In this document: piece after piece, positions 60,301-64,000 of the stretch
Position numbering within the stretch: position 1 is the stretch's first letter
Layout of the letters: every line of letters starts with the position of its first letter
NCBI GenBank assembly: GCA_026874595.1
Contig: CM049309.1
Location: forward strand, 7,961,076-8,025,075
DNA from: Sipunculus nudus
Taxonomy: Eukaryota > Annelida > Sipuncula > Golfingiida > Sipunculidae
Length of the DNA stretch: 64,000 nt
Direction: 5' to 3'
Program-made: the position numbers and the translations under genes
The notes under the pieces: model-generated
Database searches by the model: none
What the model saw: only the letters and a program-made list of their open reading frames with translations
Told to the model about the DNA's origin: nothing

Positions 60301-63200
60301 GCTGCCCACACCATAATACACTCTATCATAGACATAATAAGTGACACATACCTTTGTCTTGATAATAGAGGCATTCACTCCATTCCATGCCACTGCTGAC
60401 GATTCTGCCATCTCGCAGTTCCTGGGCTGATATAGCCAAACCTAGATTGAGCTGGCTTTTGTTCTGGGGCACGAAGCTAAGGCTACCATTACTGCCATAT
60501 GCTGTTGACCACTTAATATCATCCTGAGAATAAATCAAAATATAATAAACAAAATCAACAGAAGTACTTTTACTTGTACCTGTTATAATAATGAAAATAC
60601 CTCTTAGCTTAAATGTAAAAAATAAACTTTCATGTTTAAGTTTTCATGCTCACAGATTGTTGATTAGAACTTTATCAGTAGAATAACACAACATTTACAA
60701 GGTATATTCTGATAAACATGTGTACTTAATACAGACATCCAATTCTTTCCTGGTAGATAAATATTTAAATACATCGCTCTTGGTCCACAAATTTCAGCTA
60801 AAAAATGATTTAATACTTGCGTCATCTGTTTCTAGCTTCTCAGCTTGACTGTAATAATAACTTCACTGAAATGAGCCATTTTAAATATCTTGTAGAAAAG
60901 CAAACAAATAAAAAGAAAGAAGGACCAACTGAAAAGAGTAAAAAAAATGTTGTTCAAATTTGTTGGTAGTGCTAGCAATGTCAAGTTTTTTTGTTTTGTT
61001 TTTTGTTTTGCTCTTTTTGGCTGCTGACACCATCTGTTCTTACCAGACATATCAAGTGGTCATTGGATTTACACCAATAAGCTGTCACGCTATACACATC
61101 AGGCTTCTTCCAGTAGAGTGTGATCACACTGTTGTTCTTGATGAAATAGTGTTCTTTTGGCACTAAGGGCCCTGAAACATTAACCATACCCAAGTCAGAA
61201 ACATCTAACAAAGATAAATAGTGTTCAATAACTGCCAGTGATGTTGTCCGAGTCCAGGCTACTCAAGTCAGAGTCCAAGTCTGAGTCCTTGAGATTCAAG
61301 TCCAAATCCACCCTCTTTGAGTGCATCTGGAACCCGAGTCAATGTCCAATTTCAATAGATCTCCTTATTAACAGAAATAAAAATAAGATTTGAGATAACC
61401 ATAAATAGTTAATGTTAGTCTACATATGTTTTTTGCTTGAATGTTTAATTACGTTTAGCTCCCGATACAAAGCTAAAGCTTGGTATATACACTCTTTCTA
61501 CATGTAATATTCTGTTAGAAGTCCGCATATGTATATAAATGCCTTAATAGTTTGTGACAGACCTTCCCTTCTACTAGACTCATGATCCAATCAGCCTGAT
61601 TTCTCAAGTCCTTACCACCTGGGCTGAGTACAAATCTGAGTACAAGTCCCTAAAAAATGGACTCGAGTCAGGAATGAACCTGAACCCTCCATCACTCATA
61701 TTTGCTGATGATAGGATCCCAGAAAGGATAAAAGGGGCCCAACGCCCCAGCATAGGTACACAAGCTACAGGACAGCTATTAGACTTCAGACCTTAATCTC
61801 TATTACAGAAGTACAGGCAAGTTGCACCACAGTTGCACCATCCTGTACTGTTTTTTTTTTTGGTTTAAGGGTATATTATCCTCCAAGATTTTTTTATCGA
61901 GAAAGAGGGGGCCAAACAACCCTTTACTCCCTTCAAGTCCACCAATTATAGATTTAATTTAAAGTCACAGGTTCCTACTTATATCAAATCATGATCATAC
62001 TTTTTCTGTTGATTCTTGATTTAAGTAGGAACCTGTGACTTTAAACCTGAAAACTATTTAATTCCAACTAGTTATTCCAACTGATCTGACACTCATTGTT
62101 TCATTGCAGAAATGGTTTATGGATTATAATTCAAAAAATCAAGGTTACAATGGCCTAATTTAAGAAATAGTAAGGGAACTAGCCATTGCTTACTGTGGGG
62201 TTCTGAAGCTCAGACAGTTGTGAAATGTGTCTTTGTAAGACAAACAGATGGCTGGTTGGCTGGATGGATGACAGAGTCAGCTGAGTTATAACACCAAGGA
62301 CTTTTTTTTAATTTGTTTTTAAAATATTTTTTTAAGGTAACTGCATTTTTTTAATCCTAGCTTAACTAAGAACATGTACATCTGCAGAATTCCATTCCGG
62401 TTTTGGACTATGTGACAGGGCAGTAAAACATGCTTCCTCTCATTTAATATCCTGGTGTTAAATAGGCCCTGTGAATACTGCACCTGAAGGGCCCGGGTGT
62501 GTAATCTATCCCACTGCTGGGTCATACCACAGAGAATCACCAAGAATGGACCAAGGACTTAATAAAAACAGCCTACAAAACCATTCATGCAAGCTTTTAC
62601 CATTTAACTTTATTGAGTTCTGTTCATCAGACCATCCTCATGCAACATAATATGATTTGAGGATTTTGGGCGTGGTCCAAAAAAGGGTTATTCAGTTCTA
62701 AACCCTGCCAATACTCATCCCCTTGCCACCATAATCTATCTGCAGGATTCTCGCTGTCCTCAGGGTACTTGCTTTTCTCTTCCTCGTGACCTTATAGAAC
62801 CCTGACAGGTTTATTTCTCCGGGTTTCTCAGTAAACTTTGTGTAAAAACTAAAGCCCCAACATCACAAGACACATGTAAAAAGTTAAGGTTATACCGCTA
62901 GTATGATCAAGTTGATTGATATATTTGATAGAAATATCAATCCTACACAAATAATACAAGTAAACTGCACTTACTCTTCTCCTCCTTCTCAATATAGATT
63001 GATTTCAAGGACAAGCTGGAATTGACTCCTTTTTCAGTCTTGCCTTGTATGGTAACACTATGAGGAACATTCTTTCTTAAGTTAACACTGCAGTAATTGC
63101 CAGTTTGAGACCTGTCATGTTGCTGTTTACAGGTGGCCTTTGAACCTAAGATTTTTACTTCATATTCCAGCTTGCCATGCCACATCATCTTAGGAATAGG
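41298..63200 (-). CDS. gp130/Domeless-like class I cytokine receptor, 3' nine exons, 5' end outside the window
   Basis: Nine exons on the minus strand join in frame into 711 codons plus stop: 63200-62975, 61171-61044, 60523-60352, 59568-59407, 49064-48912, 45945-45858, 45209-45134, 43900-43784 and 42311-41298. All borders are GT...AG and phases match at every junction. The ectodomain is a chain of fibronectin-III-like domains with Cys residues, including a WSECLYY segment (about residues 166-172 of the part seen) that resembles the WSxWS box of class I cytokine receptors. The last FN3 domain is followed by one hydrophobic helix (about 287-308), a short juxtamembrane Lys/Arg stretch, a Pro-containing DLPDDLPF segment that may act as a box 1 JAK site, and a Ser/Thr-rich tail of about 400 residues with scattered tyrosines (GYSTGS, DYVPN, GYCTD, GYITEE). 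Receptors of this kind dimerise at the plasma membrane and signal through JAK and STAT. The N-terminal signal peptide and first domains are missing because the window ends. It could instead be another FN3 receptor, but the WSxWS-like box and the tail favour a cytokine receptor. Confidence 0.8.
42956..43009 (-). CDS. Possible optional cassette exon of the receptor tail
   Basis: 54 bases, phase 0 on both sides, encoding QKRGAYSNEAAYSIENIT, with a good donor (ACG/GTAAGC) but a weak acceptor (CATTCTGAG). Like the exon before it, it ends in Ile-Thr. It would add 18 residues with two tyrosines without changing the frame. It could be chance. Confidence 0.3.
43784..43900 (-). CDS. Receptor exon: cytoplasmic tail
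   Basis: 117 bases (39 codons), phase 0 on both sides, acceptor TTTTCTTCAG, donor GTGAGG. Encodes ETNDYGDTGIMENG...GDGYSRDIGREIT with two tyrosines. Confidence 0.7.
45134..45209 (-). CDS. Receptor exon: juxtamembrane segment with box 1-like prolines
   Basis: 76 bases after TTTTTGTTACAG, donor GTCAGT. Encodes HCKKVYKRYMDLQYDLPDD and then LPFEVT. Basic residues follow the membrane as expected for the cytosolic side. The Pro-rich DLPDDLPF may be the JAK-binding box 1, which in this family is a short hydrophobic/proline motif close to the membrane. Confidence 0.75.
45745..45830 (-). repeat. Possible tRNA-derived SINE head
   Basis: On the minus strand the segment reads GTCTGACTGCTGGGCTGG, then ACACTGGGAGG and CCAAGTTCAAATCTGACAG. 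The spacing and the GTTCAAATC word resemble the A and B boxes of a tRNA-derived SINE. It lies just upstream (plus-strand left) of the transmembrane exon, in the intron. No 3' tail was recognised, so it may be a fragment. Confidence 0.35.
45858..45945 (-). CDS. Receptor exon: transmembrane helix
   Basis: 88 bases after TTTCTTACAG, with donor GTAAGT. Encodes GLTKSQ and then a run of about 22 Val, Ile, Leu, Phe, Gly, Ala and Cys residues ending in CFTIIK. This is the only hydrophobic helix seen in the gene and fixes the orientation: FN3 domains outside, long tail inside. Confidence 0.85.
45946..48911 (-). other. Intron between the last FN3 exon and the transmembrane exon
   Basis: Holds a LINE 3' end on the plus strand (about 48140-48417), GACAGACAGACAGACA microsatellite words at about 46475-46498, and a stem-like stretch AACCCGGTA...TACCGGGGTTT at about 47060-47095. 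No gene is supported. Confidence 0.5.
48140..48417 (+). mobile_element. LINE 3' end with (ATA)n tail
   Basis: Plus-strand translation of about 48150-48260 gives ALKLWNSLPAS and then KTFLFKQAFKLY, the common C terminus of CR1/Jockey-like LINE ORF2 proteins. It is followed by a short 3' region with AAAGCGCTATAGAGC, and ends in about six AAT/ATA repeats, the usual LINE tail in this group. The upstream body is missing (5' truncation). Confidence 0.65.
48912..49064 (-). CDS. Receptor exon: membrane-proximal FN3 domain, C-terminal half
   Basis: 153 bases, phase 1 in and out, acceptor CTGTTTTCCAG, donor GTAAGG. Encodes IPNLEPYSKYQVQIHAVSPS, the L.PY..Y.v.v.A.s..G pattern that closes an FN3 domain, then KIEGVVKKS just before the membrane helix. 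Confidence 0.85.
49348..49380 (+). repeat. Terminal motif of the Helentron-like family (copy)
   Basis: ACAAGGGACCCATGGGTCAT followed by GGCACTCAGCTGA. It contains the 12-base palindrome GACCCATGGGTC. The same motif opens the elements at 14515, 51391, 52039 and 63462. Confidence 0.7.
50030..51060 (-). pseudogene. PIF1-like helicase C terminus plus endonuclease domain, Helentron remnant
   Basis: Reading the minus strand from about 51055: a YNIGAKTRRN...FTPD stretch, then FPLKIGAAITVWKAQGSSLD with VVGDM, and HFVAVSRAWNISGLYIL. This matches the final motifs of PIF1-type helicases (T.HK.QG and the SR....GLY end). After a stop at 50627 come CLCPTYLNDTYITPGYKLIE, then near 50222-50245 TDFNFQW (a GDFN-like word), and near 50060-50170 NNHGNMIDLIFSDYLN with STWSDHK. 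The last set are hallmarks of exonuclease-endonuclease-phosphatase domains. Helicase followed by such an endonuclease is characteristic of Helentron-type rolling-circle transposons. Stops and frame changes show it is dead. Confidence 0.7.
51391..51960 (+). mobile_element. HINE-like element, short copy
   Basis: Opens with ACAAGGGATTTGTGGGTCAC and CGCTCAGCTGA, has CCCTGTGACCTTGACCTTTG at about 51577 and a second unit about 150 bases later, and ends near ACATGGACAGACAGGATGATT. It is the same family as 14515-15960 but has only two internal units. Noncoding. Confidence 0.6.
52033..52310 (+). repeat. Further element starting with the Helentron-like terminal motif
   Basis: Begins ACAAGGGACCTATGGGTCAC then GACGCTCAGCTG. 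A diverged similarity (GCTGGTTTTGTGTGGTAATA) joins 52108 to 33280, suggesting a dispersed body sequence. Its right end is not recognisable. Confidence 0.45.
53282..54650 (+). repeat. Direct duplication of a ~660-bp repeat
   Basis: GTGCCATGGTCACAGTTGGG at 53391 and GTGCCATGATCAAAGTTGGG at 54054 lie 663 bases apart, and long stretches around them match, including GTGCATTATGTTTGGGCCCATAAC. The second copy ends in a GGACGGACGGACGGACAGAC run at about 54568 and then CAGCTGAGCTAAAAATG. A further diverged copy starts at about 51065, and an inverse one at 16590. Noncoding. Confidence 0.65.
55230..56060 (+). repeat. Interspersed noncoding repeat (ACGACGGACGATGCCACACC family)
   Basis: The words GACGGACGATGCCACACCAT and CTCACAG.TTC.CTAAAAATG at about 55240 recur at about 59205-59260. 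GAACAAACTTGAGAGAGATTG followed by AATATTTGACAATTTGGCTG at about 55895-55965 recurs at 58960-59020, and GGTGGCGCCACCAATACC at 55719 recurs at 58779. These define one repeat family several hundred bases long. Confidence 0.55.
57238..57324. repeat. 22-bp minisatellite
   Basis: Four units of CATGAGGTGATCACATGCTAC with small changes, spaced 22-23 bases. Each holds the palindrome TGATCA. Confidence 0.8.
58062..58640 (+). repeat. 177-bp tandem units
   Basis: CAGCTTCCCATAACT begins at 58062, 58239, 58416 and 58592, a 176-177-bp period. Units share CAAAAGTCACTGAACTGAGA, GGATAATTAATGTGTGAG and AATTTGGCCCAGTGGTTTTT. They lie inside the larger family of 55230-56060 and 58770-59260. Noncoding. Confidence 0.85.
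59407..59568 (-). CDS. Receptor exon: membrane-proximal FN3 domain, N-terminal half
   Basis: 162 bases, phase 1 in and phase 1 out, acceptor ATTGTTTCAG, donor GTAACT. Encodes PGAPVDLQV, SLTVEWEAP and YVLEYCKVEEC, a textbook FN3 first half. The next exon, which completes the domain, lies 10.3 kb away. Confidence 0.85.
60352..60523 (-). CDS. Receptor exon: FN3 domain with WSxWS-like box
   Basis: 172 bases after TTATTCTCAG, ending in phase 1 before GTATGT. Encodes the C-terminal half of the FN3 domain with LNLGLAIS and then GMEWSECLYYQDK. The WSEC word sits where the WSxWS box of class I cytokine receptors lies, just before the next domain. Confidence 0.75.
61044..61171 (-). CDS. Receptor exon: FN3 domain, N-terminal half
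   Basis: 128 bases between acceptor TTAATGTTTCAG and donor GTAAGA. Encodes a segment with VITLYWKKPD and VTAYWCKSND, the B and C strands of an FN3 domain with the conserved Trp. Leaves in phase 0. Confidence 0.75.
61958..62045. repeat. Perfect 24-bp inverted repeat with 40-base loop
   Basis: The left arm 61958-61981 and the right arm 62022-62045 are exact inverse copies built around AAAGTCACAGGTTCCTACTT. The 40-base loop is AT-rich. In the receptor pre-mRNA it would form a long stem. Confidence 0.9.
62975..63200 (-). CDS. Receptor exon (first seen): FN3-type domain, C-terminal part
   Basis: 226 bases, starting in phase 0 after TGTATTTCAG and ending in phase 1 before GTAAGT. Encodes PIPKMMWHGKLEYEVKI at its start, the W...LEYEV pattern of a cytokine-receptor FN3 domain, then two Cys and a Lys/Glu-rich end. 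The exon upstream of it is beyond the window or not recognisable within 63201-64000. Confidence 0.75.
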
Positions 63201-63461
63201 CTGAAATACACAAAAAAAGATAAAAAGGATTTTTACCTCAGCCATTTTTACACAGAACCACCAAAGTATCTCACAGTCCAATAGTGTGGTCCAAATACAA
63301 AAGTCCATTAATTCAGCCAAAAATCATTTAAGTAAACTGGAACAAGGTCATTTTTGTGCAGTGATACAGAATTTGAAATGTAGAAAAGACTGTTGCATCC
63401 CCTCAGTCTAATGTAGGCTTACTTTGCCACATGACCAATTTCAGCTTTCCATTACTAAAAC

Positions 63462-63770
63462 AAGGGACCTATGGGTCACTGTGCTCAGCTGATGTTAACC
63501 TTGAAGGTAAAAATCTAAAATAATATCTAATGGAGATAAAGTGAAAGAGGAAGAGGTAATAAAGGCCATGGTTGGTTAATATGATTGGTTTGTATTGATG
63601 AGCAAGAAATTGTTGCAAAAAATATTTTGTGACCTGACCATGTGTTTCCTAATGTTGAAACTAAAGCATGTGAGCAGTTTGTGAACAAATGATCTGTACT
63701 ATTACCATGATCATTAGTTGGTTTTTCGATTAACTGTTGACATTTCAGTAGTTTACACATTTGTTTAATT
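63462..63770 (-). pseudogene. Helentron endonuclease fragment with terminal motif
   Basis: ACAAGGGACCTATGGGTCAC followed by TGTGCTCAGCTGA lies at 63461-63494. About 110 bases further, the minus strand from about 63760 encodes LLKCQQLIEKPTNDHGNSTD, HLFTN and STLGNTWSGHKIF. This parallels QQLVTELTNNHGNMIDLIFS and STWSDHK of the remnant at 50030-51060, with a further change of the catalytic-looking SDH to SGH. It is the C-terminal end of an endonuclease domain lying next to the element terminus. Confidence 0.6.
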
Positions 63771-64000
63771 GCATCTATTTTTTTGTATAATATATATTAT
63801 TAAATATAAATGTATTTTTTTATGAAATGTATACAGTTGAAATATAGCTAATTAACAACATAAAACAGGGCAATCAAATTCTGCTGAGGCAGGAAAATAA
63901 TGAACAAATGTTTGTATTAAATCCTGATTTTTTTATCACATCAATTATTTTCTAATTTAAATTTATATTTCTATACATTTCCAATTTAACATATATATCT
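63771..64000. other. AT-rich end of the window
   Basis: Very AT-rich sequence with no supported gene. The missing upstream exons of the receptor must lie beyond 64000 on the minus strand. Confidence 0.5.

Larger units (their letters stand above)
59569..62974 (-). other. Introns between ectodomain exons
   Basis: Outside the listed exons these introns hold a G run at about 59991-60002, a near-identical word pair (CTGCAGAATTCCATTCCGGTTT at about 59686 and 62381) marking a dispersed repeat, a GTCCGAGTCCAG-type GAGTC-rich stretch at 61245-61345, and a strong hairpin at 61958-62045. No gene is supported. Confidence 0.5.

Overview
The window is animal genomic DNA, most likely from a bivalve mollusc. 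Genes are split by GT-AG introns, the DNA is AT-rich, and it is crowded with transposons and tandem repeats. The bivalve assignment is an inference: it rests on the interspersed repeat types (TGACCTTGACCTTTGACC-type repeats, GGACGGACAGACGG-type tails, elements ending in a GCTCAGCTGA palindrome) and on a gp130/Domeless-like receptor. No species can be named from sequence alone.

Left part (1-8.2 kb): AT-rich intergenic DNA, then a 2.3 kb terminal-inverted-repeat DNA element (copy A, 4004-6317). Directly beside it is a compact three-exon gene (6354-7967, 331 aa) that I do not recognise. Its C-terminal half has a D...ExK signature that could be a PD-(D/E)XK nuclease.

Repeat part (8.2-21.7 kb): (TA)n tracts; a 5.4 kb array of a 143-bp satellite (8.93-14.35 kb) that carries the CRE octamer TGACGTCA twice per unit and changes orientation several times; a 698-bp element inserted in that array with a 9-bp target duplication; a noncoding element built of ~147-bp units (14.5-16 kb); a C-rich inverted repeat (17.5-18.0 kb); an inverted, truncated copy C of the DNA element; a second, related 141-143-bp satellite; and two LINE remnants.

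Nested retrotransposon (21.7-31.7 kb): copy B of the DNA element is split by a full-length Ty3/gypsy-type LTR retrotransposon (22393-30014) with two 1152-bp LTRs and a 5-bp target duplication. Copies A and C show the empty site. Integrase lies upstream of reverse transcriptase, the Gmr1-like order. The gag-pol frame is broken by three stops and one frameshift, although the LTRs are almost identical.

Right part (31.7-64 kb): the minus strand carries nine supported exons of one gene, from 63200 down to the stop at 41298, with the 5' part outside the window. It encodes a type I membrane receptor with fibronectin-III domains, a WSxWS-like box, one transmembrane helix and a long tyrosine-containing tail. 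It is best explained as a gp130/Domeless-like class I cytokine receptor acting through JAK/STAT. Its introns hold Helentron-type helicase/endonuclease remnants, their likely noncoding relatives, a LINE 3' end and several tandem repeats. The 33-41 kb stretch holds no recognisable coding sequence and is partly 3' UTR of the receptor.
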